A stretch of DNA of 64,000 bases from positions 85,399-149,398 of the forward strand of contig DLPD01000029.1 of the NCBI GenBank assembly GCA_002479785.1, written 5' to 3'. Position 1 is the stretch's first letter. Each line of letters opens with the position of its first letter. A program made the position numbers and the translations under genes. Positions 25,516 to 34,522 of this stretch are shown piece after piece. The stretch is from Cytophagaceae bacterium UBA7467 (GTDB lineage Bacteria > Bacteroidota > Bacteroidia > Cytophagales > Spirosomataceae). The notes below the pieces were generated by a model, which worked only from the letters and a program-made list of their open reading frames with translations, had not been told where the DNA came from and made no database searches.

Positions 25516-26025
25516 TTATTTCAAGTAAAAAGAAACTGAAGATTTGGCCCAATCTAACGTCACTTGACCTGTCGCAGTGATTCCGATAGTGAATTGTTCC
25601 GTGTGTGCGTGCTCGCTAACACGTGCTTTCACGCGTAACACATCATTCGCCTCTTTGTAGGTATAAGCACCCCACATTTTAGCTTCTTTGTTAAAGATAA
25701 TAGTCCATTCTGTCTCACCAGGGATAGTAAACAAGGAATAAATACCTTTAGCCAACGTTTTCCCTTGAACCGTGATGTCATTTGAAACCTCAATCGTAGT
25801 CGCTTCATTCGCGCCTGTTCTCCAAACTTCACCATACGGTACTAACGCTTTCGCTTCTTTCGTACCAAAAATCAAACGGCCTTTCACGGAAGGCTGAGCG
25901 TATTTAATCATCACTTCTGTGTTTCCTACCTTTTGGGTAACTACAGCAGCAGGTGATGGAGCCGCTTTCTGTGCTAATACACTGAAAGAAACTAAACAAG
26001 TCAATAGTAATAAGAACTTCTTCAT
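25516..26025 (-). CDS. Secreted DUF2911 protein
   Basis: Product of 169 residues with a signal peptide (LLLTCLVSFSVLA-Q) and one DUF2911 domain. Family marks are VKGRLIFG, LVPYGEVWRTGANEATTIE and GIYSLFTIPGETEWTIIFNK. The family is widespread in Bacteroidota and of unknown function; the single beta-rich domain may bind a ligand in the periplasm. It lies 19 bases after the DUF5916 gene on the same strand and before a terminator, so it is probably the second gene of a two-gene unit. Confidence 0.9.
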   Translation of the reverse strand: MKKFLLLLTCLVSFSVLAQKAAPSPAAVVTQKVGNTEVMIKYAQPSVKGRLIFGTKEAKALVPYGEVWRTGANEATTIEVSNDITVQGKTLAKGIYSLFTIPGETEWTIIFNKEAKMWGAYTYKEANDVLRVKARVSEHAHTEQFTIGITATGQVTLDWAKSSVSFYLK

Positions 26026-26044
26026 AGGTTATTTTTTATTTAGA

Positions 26045-28273
26045 TTACAAATTAAGCCAATAATTCAATTTCAACACCAATGCTCGGTTACGAATTTGCA
26101 TAATCTCTGGAAAATAATTGTCCGTGTAGACTAAGAACAAATCCGAAGCAGGTTTATAACGCCACTGCAAACGCGCATTTAGGTTAATATTCTTTGTTTG
26201 TTGGTTTAATTGAAAGAACGTGGCAAAGAACAATTTGTTTGAAAAAGTGATATCTATTTTTGGTCGAATGATCCAGAAATTAGAGGAAACTTTCTTCGCT
26301 GCTGCCACGTCTGTTCCAGGGATTGCGACATCTACGATATTATTATAATCGACAGCCACAGAGAAACTACCATAGGGTTGGAAGCGATACCCTACATCCG
26401 CTGTGATTCCGGTGCGCATACCTTGGCCATAATACCCTCCAAAACGAGACGACAAGGTATACGTAAACAACTTAATAGGGGAAGAATTATAGCGCGCATT
26501 CAAAGCATACCAATCATGCTCAGTCCCTTTTTTCAATGCGGTATTCCCCATTCGAGTAGCGTCGAAATCATACAATAATTTAACATAATCATACGACAAG
26601 TAGGCACCAAAAGTCGAGCGATCCTTCATCGTTCCTTCATAAGCCACATAGGAAGTATTGTCCGTAAATGTACCTTGGTTATTCCAATAGCTCATTGTCA
26701 TCGCTGAAAGCGTAGTGTAGAAGACATTCGTCGACTTGTTTTTAGGATAAAAATTCTTCGCAGCATCTAGCTGTGTTTGCAAATAATTAACCCGGGGAAC
26801 ATAACCTGTTTCTGGGTTGTAATTCTCGCCCACCCACGATTCTTTGATCCCAAATGCCCAGTTATTGTCTTTATAGGCTAAAGACGCAGCCTGCGAAAAG
26901 CTTCTATCCTTCTGCAGTGGGCTAATCGTATTCGCATAGAAAAGCGATCCCGTCCAGAAGTTGTCTGCCGATGCAAGATTATATTCAAATCCCAAATCGC
27001 GGTTAAAGGCTTGAAAACCATTCGAGCGCTGCAAATCAGTATCGATAAAAGATTGCTTATTCACCATATAGGCTCCAAAATTAGAACGTGCAAATACCTT
27101 GCGTTGCAAGGCCACCATGGAATAATTTTGGGTAGGCACCCCTTTTGCATCGATCCTTTCTGACTGTACATTCAACGCTCCAATCCGCCAATCCTGATTC
27201 AATTTGCCGCTCAAACGCGCGCCATAGGTTATGGGAGTTTGTTCATATATACCAGTCTTTGTATTGAGTGCTAAACCGATTCTGCGTGAGAAGAAAGGAC
27301 GAATATTATCCGTTCCAAAGCCGTCAAATAAATCCGAATTCTCAATAAAAAACTGGCGTTTCTCTGGATAAAAAAGCTCAAAACGATCCAGATTCGTCTG
27401 TTGCCTATCTACATCCACTTGAGAGAAATCCGGATTCAATGTCATATCTAAGTTCAACCCAGAATTAATGGCCACTTTGATATCGCCCCCGATTTGGTTA
27501 CGCATGGACGAAGGATCTTTGGTCTCGTAATTTGCCGTTACACCGGATAACACATAAGGGATCAGGGAGATATTTTTTTTAGGCGTGGGTGGAGGTGTAT
27601 CCCAAACCAAGACCCCCGCATAAGCCAGAGAGGCCGTAGGGAATTGCCGAGGTACGGGGGCCCAAGCGGATTTTTCTTTGGCCTTCAAATCATAACGGGA
27701 AAAATTAATGCCCCAGCGACTTACATTTCCCTTGTAACGAATCGACTTAAACGGAATCGATGCTTCGAAAATCCAAGAATCCCGCTTATAGGTCGTGGCA
27801 GATTCCCACTTATTATCCCAGTTCAAATTCACTTTCGCTCCTTCGGACATTTGGCCATCCCACTGCGCCCCTGCGGCATTCGCTCCAAAGGCGAAACCGG
27901 TCGTCTTATCCTCAAACGTATCGATAAAGACCAAAAAATTATCGTTTACGCCAAAGCTGAAATCTCGCTTCATCGACTCCACCACAAAGGCGCCTGGCTC
28001 TTTCAAGAAACATTCCGCCGAAATATAAATGTATTTATCGTCGTAGGTCATCTTTACGTCCGTCCTCACCTGGGCACATAGCGAATCGAAGGGATTACAC
28101 ATCATAAAGTCGCTGACTGCTGCTGCTTGAAACCAAGCATTTTCATCAAGCACCCCATCTATTTTAATGTTGCCAGCGCTTTTCTGAATGTGCATTTTGA
28201 AGTTTTCATTCTTCTTTTGCGCGAAGAGCGTCGTGGTAAATAAGACAAAAAAGAGTAAGAGATATTTTTTCAT
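26045..28273 (-). CDS. DUF5916 outer-membrane protein with N-terminal CBM9-like domain
   Basis: Product of 742 residues. A signal peptide (FFVLFTTTLFA-Q) is followed by a carbohydrate-binding family 9-like region with KIDGVLDENAWFQAA and WIFEASIPFKSIRY. DUF5916 covers roughly residues 230-742 with FELFYPEKRQFFIENSDLF, PFFSRRIGL and GARLSGKLNQDWRIGALNVQ. The C-terminal half has alternating aromatic/polar beta-strands ending in LKLNYWLNL, as expected of an outer-membrane beta-barrel. The biological role of the family is unknown. Confidence 0.88.
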   Translation of the reverse strand: MKKYLLLFFVLFTTTLFAQKKNENFKMHIQKSAGNIKIDGVLDENAWFQAAAVSDFMMCNPFDSLCAQVRTDVKMTYDDKYIYISAECFLKEPGAFVVESMKRDFSFGVNDNFLVFIDTFEDKTTGFAFGANAAGAQWDGQMSEGAKVNLNWDNKWESATTYKRDSWIFEASIPFKSIRYKGNVSRWGINFSRYDLKAKEKSAWAPVPRQFPTASLAYAGVLVWDTPPPTPKKNISLIPYVLSGVTANYETKDPSSMRNQIGGDIKVAINSGLNLDMTLNPDFSQVDVDRQQTNLDRFELFYPEKRQFFIENSDLFDGFGTDNIRPFFSRRIGLALNTKTGIYEQTPITYGARLSGKLNQDWRIGALNVQSERIDAKGVPTQNYSMVALQRKVFARSNFGAYMVNKQSFIDTDLQRSNGFQAFNRDLGFEYNLASADNFWTGSLFYANTISPLQKDRSFSQAASLAYKDNNWAFGIKESWVGENYNPETGYVPRVNYLQTQLDAAKNFYPKNKSTNVFYTTLSAMTMSYWNNQGTFTDNTSYVAYEGTMKDRSTFGAYLSYDYVKLLYDFDATRMGNTALKKGTEHDWYALNARYNSSPIKLFTYTLSSRFGGYYGQGMRTGITADVGYRFQPYGSFSVAVDYNNIVDVAIPGTDVAAAKKVSSNFWIIRPKIDITFSNKLFFATFFQLNQQTKNINLNARLQWRYKPASDLFLVYTDNYFPEIMQIRNRALVLKLNYWLNL

Positions 28274-28365
28274 TCCTGCAATTTAGCCAAATTTCCTCAG
28301 CGTGAAAGGCGGTTTTATAGGGGGATTTTTTTTAGGTCAGATAGCGAAATTCCATCAGCTTGTTT

Positions 28366-28373
28366 TATTTTTG
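28366..28373 (+). promoter_or_regulatory. Candidate -7 element of the YebC-family gene
   Basis: TATTTTTG matches TAnnTTTG exactly, 20 bases before the ATG at 28393. A -33 element was not clear. Confidence 0.5.
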
Positions 28374-28392
28374 CAATTCAAAATACAGAACT

Positions 28393-29109
28393 ATGGGAAG
28401 AGCCTTCGAATTTAGAAAAGCAAGAAAATTCAAACGTTGGGGTCAAATGGCCAAAACCTTTACCAAAATCGGTAAGGATATTGTGATTGCAGTGAAAGCA
28501 GGTGGTGGCGATCCTTCGTCTAATTCCCGTTTACGTGCCATCATCCAAAACGCGAAGGCGGTTAACATGCCGAAGGAAAACGTGGAACGTGCGATCAAAC
28601 GTGCCACTTCGAAAGACCAAGAAGATTACAAAGAGATTGTATACGAAGGATACGCACAACATGGTATCGCTATCTTAGTAGAAACCACAACTGATAATAT
28701 CAACCGTACCGTAGCAAACATCCGTTCCTCATTCACGAAATGTGGTGGAAGTTTAGGAACAACGGGGATGTTGGATTTCATCTTTACTCGTAAATCCGTT
28801 TTTAAAATCGCAGCTAAACCGGAAATCGATTTAGAAGAATTGGAATTTGAGTTAATTGATTTGGGTGTCGACGAGGTATTCTTAGACGACGAAACAAATC
28901 AAATCAATATTTACGGTGAATTCACCGCTTTTGGTGGCATTCAGAAATACCTAGAAGGACAGGGATTTGAACTATTAGGGGCCGACTTCGAGCGCATCCC
29001 GAATGAAACCAAAGAATTAACGGACGCCCAAGTTGCGGATGTAGAAAAACTCATCGAGCGCCTTGAAGAGGACGACGATGTACAAAATGTCTACCACAAC
29101 ATGGGCTAA
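28393..29109 (+). CDS. YebC/PmpR-family DNA-binding regulator or translation factor
   Basis: Product of 238 residues with the three-domain YebC fold. It begins MGRAFEFRKARKFKRWGQMAK, then KIGKDIVIAVKAGGGDPSSN and NMPKENVERAIKRAT, and includes YEGYAQHGIAILVE. Members have been described as transcription regulators, and some recent work links them to ribosome pausing at difficult peptides, so the role here is open. I used the ATG at 28393 because the MGRAFE-type start is conserved in the family. Monocistronic, with its own -7 element and terminator. Confidence 0.93.
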   Translation: MGRAFEFRKARKFKRWGQMAKTFTKIGKDIVIAVKAGGGDPSSNSRLRAIIQNAKAVNMPKENVERAIKRATSKDQEDYKEIVYEGYAQHGIAILVETTTDNINRTVANIRSSFTKCGGSLGTTGMLDFIFTRKSVFKIAAKPEIDLEELEFELIDLGVDEVFLDDETNQINIYGEFTAFGGIQKYLEGQGFELLGADFERIPNETKELTDAQVADVEKLIERLEEDDDVQNVYHNMG

Positions 29110-29126
29110 ACCCAATTAAAGCAGAT

Positions 29127-29873
29127 TTACGAAGCGGAGGACATAAAAGCCTCCGCTTTTTTCTTGTCCAAACGGTATAAATAAGGTGCCTTGTGCGCGC
29201 CTCCTGTATATTTCTTTTCGATACGCTCTAAAATATCCAAGCTTAACATTTTACGCTGGAAATTAGTCCGCACTAATTCCTTTCCTAAAATGGTTTCATA
29301 TACCTGTTGTAACTCGGACATGGTAAAGGTCTCCGGCAATAAATTAAAGGCCGCTAACTTCGTATCAATGGAGGCGCGTAAATGAGCTAAACCTTTGGCA
29401 ACTATAGCATTATGATCTAGGAACAAGGCTGGAATTTTAGAAACATCCATCCAGGCAGAATCATCAGAGATATCATTAAGCGTCACCTTAACTTTAGAAT
29501 ATTCTACTAAGGCATAATACCCAATGGTAATATAGCGATGCGATAACCATTTCATATCCTCTAAAGAACGACCCATCGCAAGGTTAATCTCTTCGTGTTT
29601 TTCAATGGCTCCTATATTTCTTTTCAGATCGCCAAAGGTGTGAAACTGTTGTAAATAGATATTTTCTAGGCCCGTACGCTGCCATAAGATCCGTTTCGCC
29701 GCATCATCTGCATCCTCTTCTTTCCCAATAAACCCGCCCGGTAACGACCATACTTCATTGTTTCTGAATTTCAACAAAAGCACCTTTAAATGATTCTCTT
29801 GAAACCCAAAAATGACACAGTCCACCGAAATATTCGGTAACCAATCACCGTTTAATACGTCCCTATTTGGCAT
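29127..29873 (-). CDS. NUDIX-fold regulator with C-terminal winged helix (NrtR/AraR-like)
   Basis: Product of 248 residues. A NUDIX domain at about 15-150 is followed by a winged-helix domain (TMSELQQVYETILG, RTNFQRKMLSL, LYRLDKKKAEAF). The Nudix box begins GGFIGKEEDADDAAK but continues RILWQRTGL where the catalytic consensus needs REUXEEXGU. The metal-binding Glu pair is therefore lost, and it is probably a ligand sensor and not an enzyme. Relatives repress NAD or sugar-utilisation genes. The start at 29873 overlaps the SGNH gene by 11 bases. The last codons coincide with the YebC terminator hairpin on the opposite strand. Confidence 0.88.
   Translation of the reverse strand: MPNRDVLNGDWLPNISVDCVIFGFQENHLKVLLLKFRNNEVWSLPGGFIGKEEDADDAAKRILWQRTGLENIYLQQFHTFGDLKRNIGAIEKHEEINLAMGRSLEDMKWLSHRYITIGYYALVEYSKVKVTLNDISDDSAWMDVSKIPALFLDHNAIVAKGLAHLRASIDTKLAAFNLLPETFTMSELQQVYETILGKELVRTNFQRKMLSLDILERIEKKYTGGAHKAPYLYRLDKKKAEAFMSSAS
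29132..29162 (+). terminator. Intrinsic terminator of the YebC-family gene, inside the 3' end of the convergent gene
   Basis: The plus strand has a 9-bp stem (AAGCGGAGG / CCTCCGCTT) with a 9-base loop ending in a run of six T. It lies wholly within the last codons of the NUDIX regulator gene on the minus strand. Confidence 0.82.
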
Positions 29874-30519
29874 AAGTTTGAATAAAGTGTTGAATTTGTT
29901 TCGCGAAAATGGCGTATCCCTTTTCATTCAGATGCAAACGATCAGCCACAAAAATATCTTGCATTAAAGAACCATCTGCATTATAAAAGGGCGAGTGCAT
30001 ATCAATTACATAATGGCCTTTTTTCTTGGCTGCAATTGCGGCGATGCGTTGATTCAAGTCTTGTTGTTTGGCTTTCAATGCCTCCCGGGCTAAACTTGGA
30101 CGCGCAGAAACAAACACTAATTTTGCGCCCGGAACCTGCTTCGCTAAACGATCAGAAAATTCTTCGAACTGGGCTGCAATTACTTCCGGACTAGTCCCGG
30201 ACGTTAAATCATTATCTCCCTCATACATAAATACCCATGATGGTTGGTATTTTACGACCATACGATCGAAATAATGCAAGGCTTCTATCAAGGTGCTACC
30301 GCCAAAACCACGGTTTAACGCATTCATCCCTTTCATGTCTGCATCGAAGTTCTTCCACAAACGAAAACTGGAGGAACCGATAAATAATTTCATCCCTTTC
30401 GCCGGCATCGCGATGGAATCCTGCTTTTCAAAAGCAAGAATTTCTTTTTCAAAACGATTTAGCGATTTCTGAGCGAAAACGCCAAAAGACAAAAACAGGA
30501 AAAGGAGGATCTTATTCAT
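29863..30519 (-). CDS. Secreted SGNH/GDSL-family hydrolase
   Basis: Product of 218 residues with a signal peptide (LLFLFLSFGVFA-Q). SGNH blocks are FIGSSSFRLW (nucleophile Ser), NRGFGGSTL (Gly), YEGDNDLTSG (Asn) and DRLHLNEKGY (Asp-His). This layout is close to acetylhydrolase and esterase subgroups that act on carbohydrate esters; the exact substrate is unknown. It overlaps the oxidoreductase gene upstream and the NUDIX regulator downstream, so it is within a tight operon. Confidence 0.9.
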   Translation of the reverse strand: MNKILLFLFLSFGVFAQKSLNRFEKEILAFEKQDSIAMPAKGMKLFIGSSSFRLWKNFDADMKGMNALNRGFGGSTLIEALHYFDRMVVKYQPSWVFMYEGDNDLTSGTSPEVIAAQFEEFSDRLAKQVPGAKLVFVSARPSLAREALKAKQQDLNQRIAAIAAKKKGHYVIDMHSPFYNADGSLMQDIFVADRLHLNEKGYAIFAKQIQHFIQTYAK

Positions 30520-31507
30520 TTGGATATTTTAAACCGATTTGAGAACGTATTTCATCTAATAATGCCATTAATTCGGTACTGAAAGCGTGCGTCATATAGG
30601 CATTTTCTGTGCGACCCGCACGTAAATCCGCTTGAACTGCCTCCGCTTCGTAACTATATCCCCAGCCTAAACGCTCTGTCTCATAGAACGTCTCTTGCTC
30701 TGTTTCGTGAATGGTTACGGTGATACCTTTCGTCTCGTGGAAGCGAGAATGCATATGGATCTTACCTTTCGTTCCGTGAATTTCACAAGTTGTATCTGTC
30801 TTGGTAGCAAAAGTAGAAAACAAGGTTGCTGTCGCCCCAGAGCTATATTTCAAGGCGATGGACGTATTCATGTCCACGCCCGTAGGCGCCATGACGCCAG
30901 TGGCCTTCATTTCTAAAGGATTTCCCAGAACGAATTTGGAGATAAACAGAGGGTAAATGCCGATATCTAGTAAAGATCCGCCCGTGAGCGCCGGGTTGAA
31001 CCAACGCGCCTGTGGATCGTAGGGAGCTAAGAAGCCAAAGTCTGCGGCGAGATGAATGATATCTCCAATCACCCCCGAGGCTAAAATCTCCTGCAATTTC
31101 ACGATAGAGGGATGAAAACGCGTCCACAAAGCCTCCATAAGGAAGATCTTCTTTTCTCGTGCCGTCTGAATCATTTCAGCGACTTGCTTCGAATTGATCG
31201 CAAAAGCTTTCTCACACAAAACAGGAAGCCCTGCATTCAAACATAATAAAGTATGTTCGTGGTGCAGACCATGTGGAGAGGCGATGTAAACCACATCGAT
31301 TTCGCCACTTGAAAGCATGGCTTCATACGAACCAAAGCATTTTACATCTGGCCCATAATGGGAGGCAAATTCTTCTGCACGGGAAATATCTCTAGAGGAA
31401 ACGGCAGCTAGATAGCCGTCTTTGACAAAGGCTAAATCATCTGCAAATTTGCGGGCAATGCCGCCACATGCCAATATACCCCACCGAATGGGTGCTCCAT
31501 TTTTCAT
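30512..31507 (-). CDS. Gfo/Idh/MocA-family NAD(P)-dependent oxidoreductase
   Basis: Product of 331 residues. The N-terminal Rossmann domain has RWGILACGGIARKFADDL and DVVYIASPHGLHHEHTL. The conserved CEKAFAINSKQV matches the EKP-type motif with its catalytic Lys, and GGSLLDIGIYPL fits the substrate-binding domain. The family oxidises or reduces sugars, inositols and related compounds. The dehydrogenase-like subgroup (trans-1,2-dihydrobenzene-1,2-diol dehydrogenase type) looks nearest, but the substrate is open. It starts 15 bases after the SerC-like gene and overlaps the SGNH gene by 8. Confidence 0.9.
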   Translation of the reverse strand: MKNGAPIRWGILACGGIARKFADDLAFVKDGYLAAVSSRDISRAEEFASHYGPDVKCFGSYEAMLSSGEIDVVYIASPHGLHHEHTLLCLNAGLPVLCEKAFAINSKQVAEMIQTAREKKIFLMEALWTRFHPSIVKLQEILASGVIGDIIHLAADFGFLAPYDPQARWFNPALTGGSLLDIGIYPLFISKFVLGNPLEMKATGVMAPTGVDMNTSIALKYSSGATATLFSTFATKTDTTCEIHGTKGKIHMHSRFHETKGITVTIHETEQETFYETERLGWGYSYEAEAVQADLRAGRTENAYMTHAFSTELMALLDEIRSQIGLKYPNE

Positions 31508-31522
31508 AGTCCTAGGTTTATG

Positions 31523-32599
31523 TTATAGCGAACCTAATTCAGTAATTAAAGCCTGAACTTGGTCCATATTTACTGCTGGGAAATTCGCGATACGGATTTG
31601 GGTTTCTTTCAATTTACCATATCCAGCCCCTATAATCATATCGCTTCTCTCTTTAATCGTATTAATCACTTTAGACGACCCCTCCTTGCAATTTAGCACT
31701 ACCACGGTCGCTGAACGGTGATTTTCATTCTCTACGAATAGTTCGAATTTATCCGATTTCTTTGCAAAATCATACAAAGCTTTGGCTTTTTTATCCGTCT
31801 CTTTGCGGATATTCTCCACACCGATTCGGTTAAAATCCTCCGCTACTTTTCCTAATACATAAATCGCCATCACATTAGGCGTTTCTGGCGTTTCGAAATT
31901 CTTGTAATTTTCCCAAAGGCTTGGCAAGGAATGATAGGTCCCTACGATACCCTCGTGCTTCTTCATTCTTTCTGATTTTTCAAGCATCGCCTCATTCGCA
32001 AACCAAACACCTAAACCAGCAGGCATCCCAAATGATTTTTGAACACTAAAAAAGGCTGAATCGACTAAACTAAAGTCTAGATTTGGGTAAGGTGCAGAGG
32101 AAACCATATCCACCGCCACAAACTTGTTCTTATTTGCTTTTTTGATCTTATGGATCTCCGAAGCCTTCATCTGAACACCCGAACTCGTCTCGTTCGCGGT
32201 GCAACAAATCAATTCCGCATATTCCGGCACTTCCACTTCTGAAGCATCAAAACCCTCGCCAAAAGGCTTGTGCATCGAATTTGCATACTTGTGCAAATCC
32301 TTCGCGAAATCGAAAAACTTCTTCGAAAACGAACCGTTCACGAGGTGAAAACTCTCGTGCTCCACCGTATTCATGATGATACGCTCCCATACCTCCGTCG
32401 CAGATCCGGTAAACAAGACTGCGTGGCTCTTAGGCAAGGCGAATAATTCGCGCAATTGCTCATCTGCGTGCTGGTAAATCTTACGGAAAGCCGCGGAACG
32501 ATGGGAAATCGAACCGAGGTTTTGGCGAAAAGCCTCCATATAGTGGGACTGAACCGTAGGAAATAAGGCCGCAGGGCCGGGGGTAAAAAAGGTGCTCAT
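31523..32599 (-). CDS. serC: Class V aminotransferase, phosphoserine aminotransferase-like (SerC role)
   Basis: Product of 358 residues of the class V PLP-dependent aminotransferase fold. It has FFTPGPAALFPTV, the internal Asp region FVAVDMVSSAPYPNLD, and the PLP lysine in FFSVQKSFGMPAGLGVW. The segment QNLGSISHRSAAFRKI matches SerC-type substrate binding. SerC converts 3-phosphohydroxypyruvate and glutamate to phosphoserine. The gene starts one base after the SerB-SerA fusion gene, which strongly supports a serine-biosynthesis role. It is divergent from E. coli SerC and related class V enzymes could be confused with it, hence moderate confidence in the symbol. Confidence 0.85.
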   Translation of the reverse strand: MSTFFTPGPAALFPTVQSHYMEAFRQNLGSISHRSAAFRKIYQHADEQLRELFALPKSHAVLFTGSATEVWERIIMNTVEHESFHLVNGSFSKKFFDFAKDLHKYANSMHKPFGEGFDASEVEVPEYAELICCTANETSSGVQMKASEIHKIKKANKNKFVAVDMVSSAPYPNLDFSLVDSAFFSVQKSFGMPAGLGVWFANEAMLEKSERMKKHEGIVGTYHSLPSLWENYKNFETPETPNVMAIYVLGKVAEDFNRIGVENIRKETDKKAKALYDFAKKSDKFELFVENENHRSATVVVLNCKEGSSKVINTIKERSDMIIGAGYGKLKETQIRIANFPAVNMDQVQALITELGSL

Positions 32600-32600
32600 A

Positions 32601-34511
32601 TTAATATAACATTCTAAACTTAATGGTGTTATCGATCAGCTTCAATTCGCTCACGATCTCATCCGAGTATTCTTTAGCCACATCCGTAATCACATAACCC
32701 GTATTCTCCGTCGTCTTCAAGTATTGACCGATGATATTTACGTGGTATTTCGCGAAGATTTGGTTGATTTGGGCCAAAATCCCCGGCACATTATGGTGGA
32801 TGTGCAATAAACGGTGTGCATTTTCTAATGGGGGCAATTGCAATTCTGGGAAGTTTACTGAACCATAGGTGCTACCGTTGTTCATAAATTGCAACAACTT
32901 CGCTGGCACAAATTCGCCAATATTTGCTTGCGCTTCCTCTGTGCTACCACCGATATGCGGCGTCAAAATCACATTAGGTAATCCACGCAATTCATTGATA
33001 AACTCCTCATCATTTGTCTTAGGCTCATATGGGAATACGTCGATTGCTGCGCCCCACACCTTACCCGTCTTAATTGCCTCCACAAGAGCCGAAATTTCGA
33101 CCACGTGCCCACGTGACAGGTTCAAGAAGATGACATTGTCCTTCATCCAAGAGAATTGCTCTTTACCGATGATATTCGTGTTAGACTTACGACCATCCAC
33201 GTGTAAACTCACAAAATCAACTTGCGATAATAATTCTTTCAGGCTGCTGCATTTTTTGGCATTACCTAAAGCTAATTTATCTACTGAATCATAGAAATAC
33301 ACTTCCATACCCAGTGCCTCCGCAATCACGGAAATCTGTGTACCGATGCTTCCATATCCCACTAAACCAATTTTCTTACCTCTAATCTCGTACGAATTCG
33401 TCGCCGATTTATCCCAAACACCCGCGTGCATTTTCGTCGATTTCTCGAAGATATTGCGCGTTAACATTACCATCAAACCGATCGACAATTCTACTACTGA
33501 ACGCGTATTCGAGTACGGTGCATTAAACACCGCGATTCCACGCTTTTCGCATTCCACTAGATCAATTTGATTTGTACCGATGCAGAAAGCGCCCACACAC
33601 ATCAATCGAGACGCGTTCGGGTGTTCCAACACTTTCTTTGTCAAATTCGTCTTCGAACGCAAACCGATGATGGACACATCCTTGATCTTCTCGATCAATT
33701 CATCCTCATCCAAAGCGCCTTTCAAAAGCTCCACTTGGAAACCTTCTTTCTTGAACGCTTGCACGGCACCAGGGTGCACATTTTCTAATAAAAGAACTTT
33801 AATACGTGATTTAGGGTACGATTGTGCACGGCTTAAACCGTTGATGTACAAGAACTCATCTAGAGATGGGACTACGTAATCCGCTTTGTCCGTCACCGCC
33901 TTGCGCGATACGTTTTCCGTAAATGCAAAGAACTTATTGGCTAAACCTGACTCACGTAATTCGTAATCAGTGATACCATCACCGATCACGTACACTTCGC
34001 CTTCTAATTGCAATGATTGCAATAAGCGAACTTTACCTTTATCCTGAGACAATAAATTGTCTGCATCGTATCCGGTGATATTTCCTTCCGCATCATAGGT
34101 GAAGGTATTCGCATATACGTTCTCCGCTGGGATACCCATCTCGTTCACTACGGGAACAATAAAGTCTTTGAACCCAGAGGAAACGATTAAGATTTGTGCG
34201 GCATTTTCTTCTAGGAAATCTTTGTTGCGCTTAAATGACTCAGAGATTTTACCTTTTAAAAAGACGATCAATTGATCCACGTGCGAGCGATTCGCCGGCA
34301 ATAAAGCGACACGATCACGTAAAGAATCGGCGAAAGAATAGGCTCCTACCATTCCTTGGTCGGTGATATCCTTAATCTTTCCCACGATCTCCGCTTGCTT
34401 CGGATTTCCCTGAAGCGCGATTCTCGCTAATTCATCGAGCCCCTCCACTTTCGTGAACGTGCTATCGAAATCAATGACAATTTTTAAAGGTTCTGCTTGA
34501 GCTGTAGGCAT
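32601..34511 (-). CDS. serA: Fusion of phosphoserine phosphatase (HAD) and D-3-phosphoglycerate dehydrogenase
   Basis: Product of 636 residues with two enzymes. Residues ~8-225 are a HAD phosphatase of SerB type: IDFDST (Asp14, Asp16), LIVSSGF, DKGK and GDGITD. Residues ~236-636 are phosphoglycerate dehydrogenase: NAD-binding GLVGYGSIG at about 382-390, catalytic Arg in LNLSRGHVV, catalytic His in TPHIGGSTEEAQ, and a C-terminal ACT domain (about 565-636) that usually senses serine. The protein thus covers the first and last steps of serine synthesis, with the middle step encoded by the next gene. All key residues appear intact in both halves. Confidence 0.92.
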   Translation of the reverse strand: MPTAQAEPLKIVIDFDSTFTKVEGLDELARIALQGNPKQAEIVGKIKDITDQGMVGAYSFADSLRDRVALLPANRSHVDQLIVFLKGKISESFKRNKDFLEENAAQILIVSSGFKDFIVPVVNEMGIPAENVYANTFTYDAEGNITGYDADNLLSQDKGKVRLLQSLQLEGEVYVIGDGITDYELRESGLANKFFAFTENVSRKAVTDKADYVVPSLDEFLYINGLSRAQSYPKSRIKVLLLENVHPGAVQAFKKEGFQVELLKGALDEDELIEKIKDVSIIGLRSKTNLTKKVLEHPNASRLMCVGAFCIGTNQIDLVECEKRGIAVFNAPYSNTRSVVELSIGLMVMLTRNIFEKSTKMHAGVWDKSATNSYEIRGKKIGLVGYGSIGTQISVIAEALGMEVYFYDSVDKLALGNAKKCSSLKELLSQVDFVSLHVDGRKSNTNIIGKEQFSWMKDNVIFLNLSRGHVVEISALVEAIKTGKVWGAAIDVFPYEPKTNDEEFINELRGLPNVILTPHIGGSTEEAQANIGEFVPAKLLQFMNNGSTYGSVNFPELQLPPLENAHRLLHIHHNVPGILAQINQIFAKYHVNIIGQYLKTTENTGYVITDVAKEYSDEIVSELKLIDNTIKFRMLY

Positions 34512-34522
34512 ATTATTATTTT

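Noticed and set aside
27644..28081. Open frame of 145 codons on the plus strand within the DUF5916 gene
   Set aside because: Antisense to a clear signal-peptide and CBM9-like coding region; no independent support.
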